64,000 nucleotides of DNA. Source: Salminus brasiliensis. Taxonomy: Eukaryota; Chordata; Actinopteri; Characiformes; Bryconidae. This document shows, in pieces, positions 45,498 to 58,000 of the stretch (the first letter of the stretch is position 1; each line of letters begins with the position of its first letter). Made by a program: the position numbers and the translations under genes. Location: assembly GCF_030463535.1 (NCBI RefSeq), contig NC_132881.1, positions 2,111,345 to 2,175,344 of the forward strand, written 5' to 3'. The notes under the pieces are model-generated. The model had not been told where the DNA came from, made no database searches, and was given only the letters and a program-made list of their open reading frames with translations.

Positions 45498-45515
45498 CAC
45501 ACACACACACACACA
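45463..45515 (+). repeat. (CA)n microsatellite
   Basis: CA run with one GC interruption. Confidence 0.96.
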
Positions 45516-46449
45516 AGTATGGGTTTCTTCCCCCGTCTGTGACCTTCCAAGTCTGATTCATTTACTTTTTGACCACTTCCCATGTGATTAAAATAGGGAA
45601 AACACAAACTGATTTCCGTGTATATAACTACACATTTATGAAGTATAGATTTACACAGCAGAAGTCTAATAATCAGCCGTCAAACCTCAACCGTCCATTA
45701 TAGCCATCACTGTAACCGACACGCACCAAACTGGCAGTCATCCGGAAAAACAGAAAAGAAAAGAGAAGCGAGTGGGGAGTATTTTGCAGAGCTATTTGTA
45801 TGGTTTTCACAGATGCGGAAAGGGTCTAATAAATCCCACAGGCGGGCAGAAGCCAGATGGAATGGGATCATCGATAAATTATCCTCTGCAAATACAGAGT
45901 AAATGCAGGGGAAAAAAGAAAAACCCAACAAAACCGGTTGATTACACATGCAATAAATACCAAGCAAGAGTGCTGAAAGTGTTGAGATAATACCAAGATA
46001 ATACAATTCTCCTCACCTCTTACGCCTCCGATTGGTTAGATCCAACCCTAGCTTCCCAACAGTCACAGCTCCGGATGGGAGTGTGTTGCTTTAATGAATC
46101 AGGGCATTCATGTAACTCAACAGATGACTGCAGATGACAGAATGAAAATTATCCCACAATACTGGTGTCCATACTGTGCAGTATCAGAATATATATACTC
46201 ACACACAGCACTGTGCAGATGTTTTAGGACCCTGATCACTTTATTGTAAACCCTGTTTCTCATCGGTGAGAGTTTTTACTGTTGAAGCTCCAGATCTGAT
46301 CAGAACAGATAAAGCAGGTGAACATAAATCCAGTAAAAGGAGAAACAAGAGCTTCTCATTCTGAAGAAAGAAAGTAGTGAGATCTTGTCGGTGAGCTAGT
46401 CTGAAGAACAGAGCTCGGTTCCTCCAGGGTTCTCCTGTGTTCAACTCCA

Positions 46450-46475
46450 TCAGCAGCAGCAGCAGCAGCAGCAGC
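46450..46475 (+). repeat. (CAG)n trinucleotide run
   Basis: About eight CAG units inside the transposon, non-coding. Confidence 0.93.
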
Positions 46476-46714
46476 TCACCTGATTTACCATCATTAAGCC
46501 CTGATTTACCACCAAACCAGGTGTTGATCTGAGGAGAACTCTAGACTCCATGAGGAGAACTTTGGAGATGTTCTAATGATGAACACAGTGATGGAGAACC
46601 ACCACCACTTTCTGTAGGACTGTTATTATATTATATTTTAGTGTTTTACTGAGGGGATAAACACTTACTGTCCAGATTTGATTATATTTTATTCATTTAT
46701 TTATTTTAAATCAA

Positions 46715-47035
46715 TTTTCCTTCCCAGTTTCAGAACCAATTACCCAACCCCCTCGTTAATACTCTTTCCCTTTCACATGTAAAGCTCCTGACACTGGGAG
46801 AGTGAGACTGACACATGCCTTCTCCGGGCACCCAACGCACTCAGAGGAAAGAGTCGGGTACCCAGCTCTGATGCATCGGCCTGCAGACGACTGTGCTGAC
46901 GCATTACACTGAAGTGATTTGGGGAGAGAGCGTGAGAGCCATCTCCCACCCAGAGAGTGCAAGGTTAGTTGTGCTCTCTCATGTTCCGGTTGCTGATAGC
47001 AAACAGCACGACCCGGGATTTGATAAGTAGCTTTT
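46715..47035 (-). mobile_element. SINE-related repeat nested in the transposon
   Basis: 'cacccaacgcactcagagga', 'gcctgcagacgactgtgctg' and 'gagagccatctcccaccc' match the repeats at 12240 and 20779. It lies wholly between the inverted ends of the 46206 element, so it inserted later. Confidence 0.6.
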
Positions 47036-47190
47036 AATTCTAACTTTCACTCATGCCTAAAACTTTTGCACAGTACTGTAAAAAGTCAATTTGGAGCATT
47101 TCTATTGGTTCACTCAAAACATGGAGACGCAGGTCTGATGTGACAGTGACAACATTTCATATATAAATAAACTGTGCAGGGTGGGGTTGC

Positions 47191-47205
47191 GGGGGGGGGG
47201 GGGGG
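47191..47205 (+). repeat. Poly-G tract
   Basis: Fifteen G downstream of trip11, followed by a transposon-end-like 'cccaaacttttgccc'. Confidence 0.9.
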
Positions 47206-47312
47206 TTCTCATTTAACTTCAAGAATTACGGGGGTGCCCAAACTTTTGCCCAACATCGCATATATATATATATATATATTTGAGCTTTCTACTTAACCTA
47301 GTTAATTGGTCC

Positions 47313-47318
47313 TTTAAT
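47313..47318 (-). terminator. Possible trip11 polyadenylation signal (ATTAAA)
   Basis: ATTAAA on the minus strand, about 145 bases after the trip11 stop. The signal is common in AT-rich DNA, so this is weak. Confidence 0.25.
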
Positions 47319-47459
47319 GAGTGCCATCATCACCGGTGTTGAAAACGCTCCGATGGATGCCACCGCTGTCCAGCCGGGGAGACTGGTAGTGTAGTGTCTG
47401 GTGTGTGTCCGGCTGATTGGCTAAAGTGCTTTAAGTGGCAGTGCAGCATGTCTGACCAC

Positions 47460-47683
47460 TCACTGCTTAAGCAAGTCTTTGAGGACGGCCCCTGCGCTGG
47501 CCTCGGCGGACACAGGCATAGGCGTGAAAGTGGGCAGAGCGTCCGAGATGGGCTTCATGAGCAGATGACCGCTCGCAGGTCCTCCACCGCCGGGAGCGCC
47601 AGGGGTCAAAAGAGGGATGGCTGCAGAACGAGGGGCTAGAAACGGATTGGACTCCCCGCTGCGCTTACCAGGGCCTGCTGCAC
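47460..47683 (-). CDS. trip11: trip11 last coding exon
   Basis: '[20 protein letters not shown]', '[19 protein letters not shown]' and the terminal 'LKDLLKQ' followed by TGA. The [10 protein letters not shown] and KPISD.LPTFTP blocks are conserved at the TRIP11 C-terminus. Confidence 0.95.
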
Positions 47684-48397
47684 CTGCAGAAGAAGAGGGG
47701 CCGAAAACATGGAGTAAATGTACTAAAATCCAGCTCATGTAACACTGTTACACTGATGAGTGTGTGAGTGTGTGTAGTGTGCTTAAGCTTGCCACGGTGC
47801 TGCAGTACCTGCTGCAGATGCGGCTGCGCTACTCCTTCCAGAAGGGGGCGCGCTCAGGGGCTTAATGTCGTAAACAGGCAGTTTAGGTGCAGGAGCTGCT
47901 GGACTGGACTCCACTTCCAGAAACTTCACAAACATCTCAGAGAAAGACTGCATGAAACACACACACACACACACAAAAAGGAGATGGTCAAGGACTGTTC
48001 TACTGTTCTTCTGTGAAAGTCTAAACCTAATGTGTGTGTGTTAGCTTATGCTAAACCCTCCCATTCCGTGGATGTGTGTGTGTGGACAAAGCTTTAACAC
48101 AGCATGTGAGTGGTTAGTGAGTGCTGGAATGTGTACTGGAAGTGTAGGTGGTATGTGTTTTGCATGTGGCTGATGTTTATGCTGTGTATGAGGAATAGCT
48201 TACCCCGTTGAGGTTTTGGGTGTGTGTGGGTCTTTGGGGTGTGTTGGGCACGCTCTGCACCGCTCGGCCACCGCCCAGCCAACCAGAAACCCAGCCGGTA
48301 ACCCCTTTCTTCCCTTCATCACTCAACATCTACAGACCGAGAGAGGGAGACACAGGAATGTTATGTATACAGGTCAATGGGACAGTAAGACAGCACT

Positions 48398-48454
<57 letters not shown>

Positions 48455-51400
48455 GCTCCAGGTTTCAAGGGCAAAATCATTTAGTTTTGGATATTGAGGC
48501 TAGGGTCCACATGACCCCTTAAGATGGTATTTGTGGTATCCGACCTCTAAGTTCTTGGGTACTTAAGCCACTGCAGATCAGATTTGCTTCTCAAGTGCCT
48601 CCCACAGGTACACCATGCTCACATCTTTGGTCCCAAAAACAGAATTTGTTGGACCAGGCCACCTTCCTTTATTGCTCAGAGGTAAAGTCCTGATGCCGGA
48701 TTGGCCTTTGTGGGCGTTTTGACAGTAGACAGGGGTAAGCATGGGCACTCAGCAGGGGGCGCTGCACTGTGTGATGTGTGCAACATATTTCTCCTGTAAT
48801 CTCTGTGACTTACACCACAGTAGCTTTTCTGTCAGTTCCACCCAGACGAGATAGCCTTCATCGCCCTGCACTGATGAGCCATGGGCGCATGGCACCTTAT
48901 CAAGGGATCATACACTGTTAAAAGTACAAGGTTTTTCAGTTTGAAACTGTGGAGGAACCTCTTTTGCCGACAATTGGGAACGGTCAATGGCATTTAATGG
49001 CAGTCTGGGTCCAGAAATCCAGCTCAGCTTTATTGTGAAAAAGGTTCTGTGGCATTTCCTGTGACCCTGCCTGGTGAAGGATTTAAGCCTTGCCTTCAGA
49101 CCCTTAAGATGTGTCCACTTATTTACACTATATATAGATATGAAGGGTCCAGGGCCTTGTAAACATGGCTGGTGACCGCTGTAGCAACGCTGGATGAGGC
49201 CGGTGGTCAACGCAGTAGCAACGTAAATGCCACGGTAGCGAGCAGCATGCTGTGGCTGCAGTGCTAGGTGCGGCCGGCAAGCTGCTAATGCCGCGGTAGC
49301 ACTGTTGGGCTAATGTGCTATTGCTACTGATACATAAATGTCACAGTGTGCCTCACATCACTTAACGGTATGCTAATCTTTCAAGCAAGGAGACCCAACC
49401 TCATCTCCTACTGCTCTCAGTAGCACAGATATGCATCTTAGCTTATCACTTTTTATCATCAGTACGAGGAAATGTCTAAGCGGTCCGGCAACCAACCTCT
49501 CTCTCTCCCTCTCCTTCTCTCTGCCCTTCAGCAGACATAATATTGACAGACCCCAACAAAAACGTCCAGCCTGTACAAACAGAGCTGGATATAGACCATC
49601 ATGGGAACAAAAAATCTTTTTCCAGTCCCTAAAAACCAAACCAAACCACAGGGTGGCATCAAAACCCTAAACCAATCCCAGTGACCTCTGGCTCAGTCTA
49701 AAAGCACCTCACTATCTTCATCCCCTAAAGCACGGCCTGCATTCAACCCTCTCTTGAGGACACAAGGCCACAGAACTGACCACTTTTTTTTTGGTCATCA
49801 TTCAGCACAAACATAGCTTCACACGTGTCCCCTCTCCTTGCGTACTCTTCAAAAGCTGCGACACTAACGTGGCTAACGTAATAGAGGCTTATGTACATCA
49901 ATTAGCACTGCCATGGTGGTCGAAGCTAATAGCTAATAGTGAGTCATACAGCGTGAGGGCATTCTTACACTAGTGTCTTTTCCGGACCCTGGCATGTGAC
50001 TGCTTCACCTAATCACCAGCAGGGCTAAAAACCTTCTCGGCTCGGATGTATGAAATTTATCAGTGTGAAAGCAAACCAGTGATAACGAGCCCTCCCAGAA
50101 ACGAGCCCAGAATCGGTCCTGGGTGCAGACGTGTTTATTCAGGAAAATGCTCTTTAAGACCACATCAGCCATCAAGTCCATTAGAGATCATGACCACTTT
50201 TCCACTGCAGGGTTAACTGGTTACTAAGGCCGCGTGCCGGTACGGACCCATTAGACCAGTTTCAGGACCAGAAAGTGTTTTTTTTTTTTTTTATGGCTTC
50301 TCGGAATAATTATAATGCAAAGGTTGTTAGTTGCAAGCACTGGATGTGGAGGTGCAGAAATGGAAATGGAGAACACCCACGCACGCACACAAAGATTGTT
50401 CAGGCGAGTGTTCGTTCGGGGCCCTGATCACAGCTGTCCAGTACGGTTCTGTTGTACAGCTAGACACAACTGGCTCAAAGCCAGTCCACTTGGTGAAGGC
50501 CCAATAAGGAAAGAAGGGCTTTTAGGGGAGACCTGGCACGGCCTTCTGTCTCTCTCTCTCTCTCTCCCTCATTCCGTTCAAACTCGCTCACTCTTTCTCG
50601 CTCTGACCACCTATGACATTCCAACCAGCTTACTTATCTGTATTAACCCTTCCAGGATTTTGCTCTTGCATTTTAACACGACTGGACAGCTTTCCGTCTT
50701 TCAGCGCCAGTGTGGCATGTCTGCGTGTCTGTCTGTCGCTCTGCCTGCCTGCCTGCCTGTCTCGGTTCCTCTCGCTGTCCTTTCAGCTTCATGTACGAGC
50801 CACAAACCCCAATCCCATGATTCAAAAAGCAGACTATTACGGACAGACTAATAACATAGCACTCATTAGGGCTGTCCGCTAACCTTAGCATCTGCGTTTC
50901 AATGTGATTTGCTGTTTTCTAAAGCCCATATTTCAATAACAGAGCAAGGTTTTTTTTTATTTTGCTTTAAACACACTGTCCAGGTTTCTACATCATCGCA
51001 GGACATTTATAAATGATAATGGTAACGACAAACAATTAATAAAAGAAACTGCAATCACAAGTATTATGTTTATAGTTTAATGCCTCAGTTCTGGCTCTAA
51101 AATATTTCATATATATTATAAAATGTTGGAGAACAGACAGGCCACACAGTTCCAGGACCTGTATGCACGTTTACAGGATATAAATCCTACAATTTTTAAT
51201 GTGATACTTAATATATGTTAAAGTCTCAAGGCATTCACCCCCTTCCTCAAGACAGCCCAAATTGGTTCACACTCAAATCTGAATCCCATGTGGTCCAATG
51301 ATCTAACAGTGATTCCCCTCCGACTCACGAAAGACTGTGTGAATTATTTCACAATTAAATTCAAATTAAATAGTCAAACATCAAAACATGAAGTGTCTTC

Positions 51401-54400
51401 ATCCTGTCTGGCACAGCACGCCTCACGTCAGTCCCCTAAGAGCCTTTGGGGGCGTTAATGCTCATTAGGAAATAGGAAATACTGTTATTGTAAAGCCAAC
51501 AAAAACATGAGGGGTTACCTCAGATAGCAGATCTAGAATTGGCTCTTGATAGAAGCCGATTCACTGAAATCCCACCCTTTTACTTTCATACAAACCTCAG
51601 AGTCCTCCAGCTCGGGAACGGGGACAGAATCATGCTTCAGATTGCAGGTGGCCAAGCAAAACAGCACAGTACTACACACTGACCTAACTCTGATGGATAA
51701 TGACCAAGAACAGATCACAGGTCAGTTTAGGCTTGTAGACGGTCATTGTTTTTATTAATATTATTTAACTACATTTTCTCCCAATATTAGTCGCTGATAA
51801 TCTAGGTCTTTCTATCTCATGATAGCAACCAGCCACAGTCAGTCCTAACATTAAAACCACCTGCCTAATACTGTGTAGATCCCCTTGCGCCACCAAAAGC
51901 TCTGACTCATCAAGATATGGACTCCACAAGACCTTAGAACATATCCTGTGGTATCTGGAACCATGACCAATGTTAGCAGCAGACCCTTTAAGCCCTGTAA
52001 ATTGTGAGGTGCGACTTCCATGTGAATGAATAAGACTTAAGCATCCATGAGCCAAGAGTGTCCTTCATTGGACCACTTTTGGTAGGTACTGACCACTGCA
52101 TACCAGGAGCACCCCACAAGACCTGCCTGGTATTTTGGAGATGTTCTGACTCAGTTGTTTGGTTCTTGTCAATGTATCTCAGATTCTGTGGCCTGTTCAC
52201 TGGCCATAATTCTTCAGACTTTCCACCCTCTTTTGTTTTAACATTAATAAAGCAGCTAGCTAGCTAATTCTGTGAAGTTACGAGTGAATGGCTATGGCAT
52301 GACTTATGCCGACTAAGCCTTTAAAGCTGCTACCAGGTTGAGGAACAAAACAGTATAATCATTAATAAAAATGCCTCAAACTAGCATTAGTGTCTGATTC
52401 CAGTCACTACTATTATTGGTGTATTGCCAGGTTTTAATTCTCTCCCAGTCAGACTTCTGAGAGCATCTTGGCCTGGTGTCTATAGGTGGGTGAAGCATTG
52501 CACTGCACTGAACTGAACTCATGGCCCTGTGAGGTGATATAAAAGAGGCCTGAAGAACGAGGGAAACACTGAAGACATGCAGAACAAAAGGAGTGAGGAT
52601 AGAGGGAGGGTGGAGGGTATTCTGGAGAAGCTAAACAGGGAGAAAAGGAGAGAGAGAGAGAGAGAGACACCCCACCTGCTCCACTTCGTCCTGCTCCAAC
52701 CCAAGCACATTGCCCATAAGCCTCAGAACCTCGGCGCGTTTGTTTTGTGGGGTGTGGAAATATCCCAAAAACAGATTCTTCATTAGGACTCTAACGGGGA
52801 GGGAGAGAGGGAGAGAGCATGAGAGGGAGACATAAACATGAAATAAGCTTATATCCACAGTTCACAATCACTGGTAGTTCTTTACAGGTTCTCCTCTACT
52901 GGTCTCCATCTCCATGTTCTGAGGAGCACGCTGTAGGCCAGTGTGAGTGTACTCCAGAAAGCTAATCATGATAATTTAGTATCAGCGTATAACAAATCAG
53001 AGTGCTACATATAGAATAAATTTAAATAATGAAATAAATTATTAATAATGCATCACTGACACGACCCTGCTCGCCTTTCATTCTAGAAACCCCTAGTCCT
53101 TCACCAAAACTAGGCATTTGGGGGCAGTCTATCAATGTGGAGTGAGCGGACAAGGGGTGCTATGGACACACCCACACTCAAATAACAGTTTTTTTTTCTT
53201 CTGAAGTTTCGCCAATTTTAGGGGTTGTAGTTTATGGGGTTTATTTAAAGTCAAAGGGAGGAAGAACCTAAAGACGACCTGAAGACGTGCACCTGGAGAA
53301 CCACAGTCTGTGCACTATGCCAAGTGTTAACACTTAAAATACTGATAATTTAACCAAAGCCTTTCCTCAAAAACACACACACTCCTCACTTACTTGTCCA
53401 CTTTGCCCTCTGTGCTGCTAAGAAGGTTGGTCAGCTTTTTCTGGGCCTCCTCCAGCATCTCCTGCCTCACCTCCACTGCAACACACACGCACAATCATGA
53501 GTGGAGAGTCTTTTTTTTGGGCATGGTAAGGAAAACCGGTCACCACTTCCATAAGCAGTCGGTGTTGTTTTAACTGCAGCGCTGCTTCAGAGCTTTCAAT
53601 GGGCTGTTTTATAAAAACAACCTAATGCCTACCTAATGTCTGGAACACTCCTGATGGTGTGTGTGTGTGAATGCATGTATTAGAGGCAATATCAGGACCC
53701 ATAGTCTGGATATTTTGCGCATGTGGAGTGTGTGTAAATGTGCGTGTTGGTTTTCATACATTTTCAGACGAAACCAGGGTTCATCTACAGGACTCAGTAA
53801 ATTTGGCGAACTCTGTAAAGTGCTTATAACACAGTCATGGAACAAGCCCACTTATTTTTGGCTCCAGAGTTTAAAATCAGCTATAAACAGCTTTCGAAAG
53901 AGATACCCTCAAAACATTACTCTGGACAGCACCCGCTGAGAAGCCTTTCAATTCTCCCAACACACCTGATTCCTGAAGAAGTCCTTTCAGGGTGTGTTTC
54001 TACTTTATATGTGGTTTTGTTCTCCTGGTCCGGACCAAGCAAGAAAACACATCGGCCAGCAGATGCCAGTGCCGGCCAGCACTTCTCTGGAGTGACGTGG
54101 GGAGAAAGTGCCACCTACCTGCTCTCTCGGGGTCCCCCGGCTGCCGATGGCTAGTAGCATGAGCGGGATTCGAACTGCAACTGATCCTGTGGTCATAGTG
54201 ACAGTGCCCTTTTTTTCTGGACCACTCAGAACCCTCACGTTCATCATGAAATTCTGACCAAACGGAACCTATATTGGTTCTAATGGGATCTGGAGATTCT
54301 ACAGTAAGAACTCTCCCTTATTGCTGAGAGACATGAACTGCATTCACATGATTAGGTGTCTAAAACCCCAAGGCAGTGCATGTTCTGAAATCAGATCAAA

Positions 54401-54989
54401 ACCCTGAAGGAGTAAAAAGTGTGAGTAGGTCTAGTGCACTGACGTAATGTAAGAAAGGCCTCTCACACACACATACAGTCTCATACAGTGACAGCCGTGG
54501 GAGCGAGTTTTTCTTGTAAGCAGACTGTTTGGATTTTGCTTATTTGAGCTGCTTGATAAGAGCAGGAGAATGTGCTCACGGCTGCAGAACGCAAAGGAAT
54601 GTCTGCAATCTAACGCTGAGCGAGATCGCGGCTAATCGCTATTGTGATACTGGCCTCCGCAGCGCTGATGTGGCAGAACGCTGCAACAGGATAATGAGGC
54701 TCTAACTAATCGCAGTGTGCCGTGACAGTAATGATCAGTCTGAACTGCTCTACAGCGCACACACACACAAAGAGAGAGCGAGACAGCGAGAGAGAGAGAG
54801 AGACAGAGGATAATAAAAAACAGGGAGGCAATGTGGAAGAAGTGAAACTCTCTCTCTTCTATTTCACTATGTCTCTCTACGACAAGCTTGGCTGACCTTC
54901 CTATCCAAATCATAAAAAAAAAAATTCTGTCAAAGAGAAAAGAGCAAGGAATGCAAAGCATCCATACCATCTTTAACATCCTGCCAGGA

Positions 54990-55031
<42 letters not shown>

Positions 55032-58000
55032 ACAGACACACAGACACCTGCATACTCACCCTCCTTCTGTCCTGCTTATTACATCAAAGCTCTGGAAAAT
55101 GTGCTCCTATCACTGTCCACGTTGTCTGTCAACTGGATGGACTAAATGAGACTACATCTCTATATAATCTCTATATATCCAGCATAATGGAGTGGTGCAA
55201 CGGTCTAAGCGCCCCAATCATCGGTATGTCGCTGATTTGATGCCACAGCCATCCAACGCCCAGGGTCCCAGAAAGCATAAACTGCCTGAGTGGGTAGGAC
55301 GGCCCTCCCTCTCCTCCATCCCTCATAGTTGGGCAATGCAAGCTGAGCTAACCGAATCAGCAGTTAGTGTTCTCCTGCAAGCGTGTTGAGCTCCAGTGGT
55401 GGTGTGTTTGCAGCAGTTTGAAACATGTGGTGGAGCTTTCGGAGCGTCTCTGAGCAAGGCTGTGCTAGCCTTCCTCCTCCCTGCACTCATTTCATGGTGT
55501 GATGGGGGAGTTTTAGCTATTGGGTGCGAACTGGAAATGACTAAACTGGGGAGAAAGCTGAATAACTGGGCTTCAAGTTATAAGACTATTAAAATAGTAA
55601 TAAAGCACTTGAATAAAGCCCAGATGTCTCCATATGTTAAAGAAGCAGTGGCATCATGGCAGAAGCTTCTCAGAGCAGTTCTCACCTTGTTTCTTCAGCT
55701 CCTCGATCTGCTCCTCCTTCAGGTCCAGCTGGTCTGTGAGCCGGGAGGCCGATTCTAAGGCAGTGTTCGCCTCATCCAAGTTCAGCTGTAGCAATAAATA
55801 ATAAAAAACACACAAACACCTCAGTGGATGTGTAACGGTCCCATACTGGCTAATATTTCACATTAGAATGCATCTATAATATTTATAATATCCAGTGTCT
55901 AGATGTTCATGTATGGTGACCTCCAGAGTGTCCCTTTCTATTGTTAATGCTGTGGAAATTACACAAGATGTTTGGAGGGCTCAGAGTGGCTCAGCTGTCT
56001 AACACTTTTGCCTGAGGGCTGCGAGTTTGAATGCCAAGCCATGCCGCTTGACCATCTGCAGCTGGAGTCAGAGAGAGCAGAAGGGGCACAATTGGTCCGG
56101 GTGGGTGGATGGCACGCTCTAACCTCATCACTCAATATGCAATGTTGGCTGAGATCTGTGAGGTCTGTTAGGTGATGTGTTGGACCCAAGCTTAGACAGT
56201 CAGTCATTCTCATCTCATCTATTTATTTATTTATTTTCTCAACATTTATAAGTGGACTTTTAGTCAGACAGACCTGAATTATTGTTATTCTGCCAAATAG
56301 GCTAATGCTAACCAGCTTCATTCATTGAATGATTGATTTAAAGCTGTGCAGTGTTCACTTGGTCACCCTGTGAACAATTTAAAATCTGTTGTATTTGGTC
56401 ATTTTTCGGTTTTAAAATAAGGCAGGGTGAGATTGCACAGAATTGACTCATTATCCTGACACATTAGAATATGGCGATGTCTGCTTGAGTGTTTCCTACA
56501 GCTTCTAAAGTGCCCAACACTCAGAGAAATGATTTCACCTGGAGGGCGGATGCCTTGTCCTCCAGCGTCTCCGCCTTCCTTCGCCAGTCCTCCTTCTCTT
56601 TTTTGTGCTTTTCAAGCTCTGCTGAGTACATGGCTTTCTCCTCTGTGTGCAGACAAAAGGGGATATAGTCAAAACCCATCTCAACACAGACCCCAGCCTT
56701 TTTACTGTAGTACAGTTCTTAAGTGTGGAGAGATGTTAAATCTATGCATGCAAACAAACAAACAAGCAAAGTCCAGCTACAGTAGATTATGCGTATGCGT
56801 ATGTCAGGAGGGTTCTTGCCTTGCTGGAACTGCTCTAGCACCATCTGCAGGTTGGAGAGGGACACTGCATACTGATTGACTTGTTCCTGAGCAGCCTGGA
56901 GCTGGACCAAGGCCTCATCCCTCTGCCTGACCACTACATTCAGCTGTTCCTGAAGAGACTCCACCTGCAAACTGGCCTGCTGACTGTACCCAGATGAAAA
57001 AACAAAAGACTATTAGTGAGAAACAATATAGTCTTGAATAATTTCAATGGTTTAAAACTACTGATCTTAGAATTTCTCAGATATTTTGGTCCCAAACTTC
57101 CCATTACTGAAATGCCACTGACCGTTCTATGCAGTCAGTGGTGATCTGGCAAAACTAGGCTTGCTGATTTTTGTTGTTTCTATTGCTATTTGTTTTAATA
57201 TGCATTAATTTACAATAAACAAACATTAAATAAAAGAGAAGTAGCACATAAGCGTCTTTATTAAAATTAACAGTGATTTGTGACTGACTGTCTGTCTGTC
57301 AGTGCATAGCTTAGTCATCCCTAAAGTGCTGCTGGACTGTGAGTGACTAGCATCATTCAACTTATGTTTGGGCTAATCAATCAATCCTGTAAGTGCAAGC
57401 AGTAGCTGGACTACATCGAAAAACTGAAGCAAGTTCCTCTAAGAAACAAAAAATTAATATCAATAAATGATCATTTATCAATAACTGCATTCATTCTACA
57501 ATTTACACATGATTTCACAAGCAAACAGAGAGATATATGGCCCAATTAAACAGTTTTAATACATTTAGGGTTTGCTATCGGACAGTCTTTCTCTAACCTG
57601 GCGTTCTCCACTGCGCTGCAGGACGATGCCAGCTTCTCATCCAGCTGTGCCACCCTGCGCCTGAGCTCGCTCTCTCGGTCCTCGGCTGCCAGTGCCTCTC
57701 GTGTGTACGAGTCCTCAATCTCCAGCAGGTGATTACGCAAGCGCTCCAACTCCAACTTCAGCCTCTGCTCCTTATCCTTAGTGTGCTGCAGCTACATGGC
57801 CACCAACAAGACAATTGTTTTTAGGTTTCATCTGGAGTTCAGTAACCATCCTACACGGTCATGTCAGAATATTATGAGCACCCCTGGTTTGGAATGAATT
57901 TGGAATGAATGCCCATTATGTCACACCATCTGTGGCGGTCAGTCCTGTGGGGTCCTGACCATTGAAGAACAGGGTGAAAGGAGGCTAACAAAGTATGCAG

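Larger units (their letters stand above)
46206..47079. mobile_element. Non-autonomous DNA transposon with inverted ends
   Basis: Left end 'cagcactgtgcagatgtttt' and right end 'aaaacttttgcacagtactg' are inverted repeats over about 24 bases. The inside includes a CAG run (46450-46475) and a SINE-like insert (46715-47035). No transposase. Confidence 0.75.
38061..47459. other. Intergenic region fbln5-trip11
   Basis: 9.4 kb without a recognisable gene. Contents: a repeat fragment (38667-38995), an 'accagc' fragment (39090-39190), GATA/GACA arrays (40173-40458 and 41050-41570) with a duplicated flank, CA runs (43442-43467 and 45463-45515), a DNA-element fragment (44640-44975), an AATA run (45028-45059) and a nested transposon (46206-47079). 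Confidence 0.6.
48330..52675. other. trip11 intron (4.3 kb)
   Basis: Contains a CA run (48400-48452), a DNA-element fragment (48597-48770), a T-run (50277-50293), and a larger DNA-element fragment (51838-52245). Frames near 50315-50882 are low-complexity and I do not call them genes. Confidence 0.55.
53476..55685. other. trip11 intron (2.2 kb)
   Basis: Holds a SINE piece (54037-54190), a CA run (54991-55047) and a tRNA-derived SINE (55180-55575). No gene. Confidence 0.55.

Noticed and set aside
46450-46475. CAG repeat as a possible polyglutamine exon
   Set aside because: It lies in a non-coding DNA transposon with stops in flanking frames.
50315-50851. 178-codon plus-strand frame inside a trip11 intron
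   Set aside because: Low-complexity Leu/Ser/Cys runs from CT and TGCC repeats, no recognisable domain, no splice partners.
54155-54175. tRNA-like 'gcgggattcgaac'
   Set aside because: No matching acceptor or anticodon arms; it is the edge of a SINE fragment.
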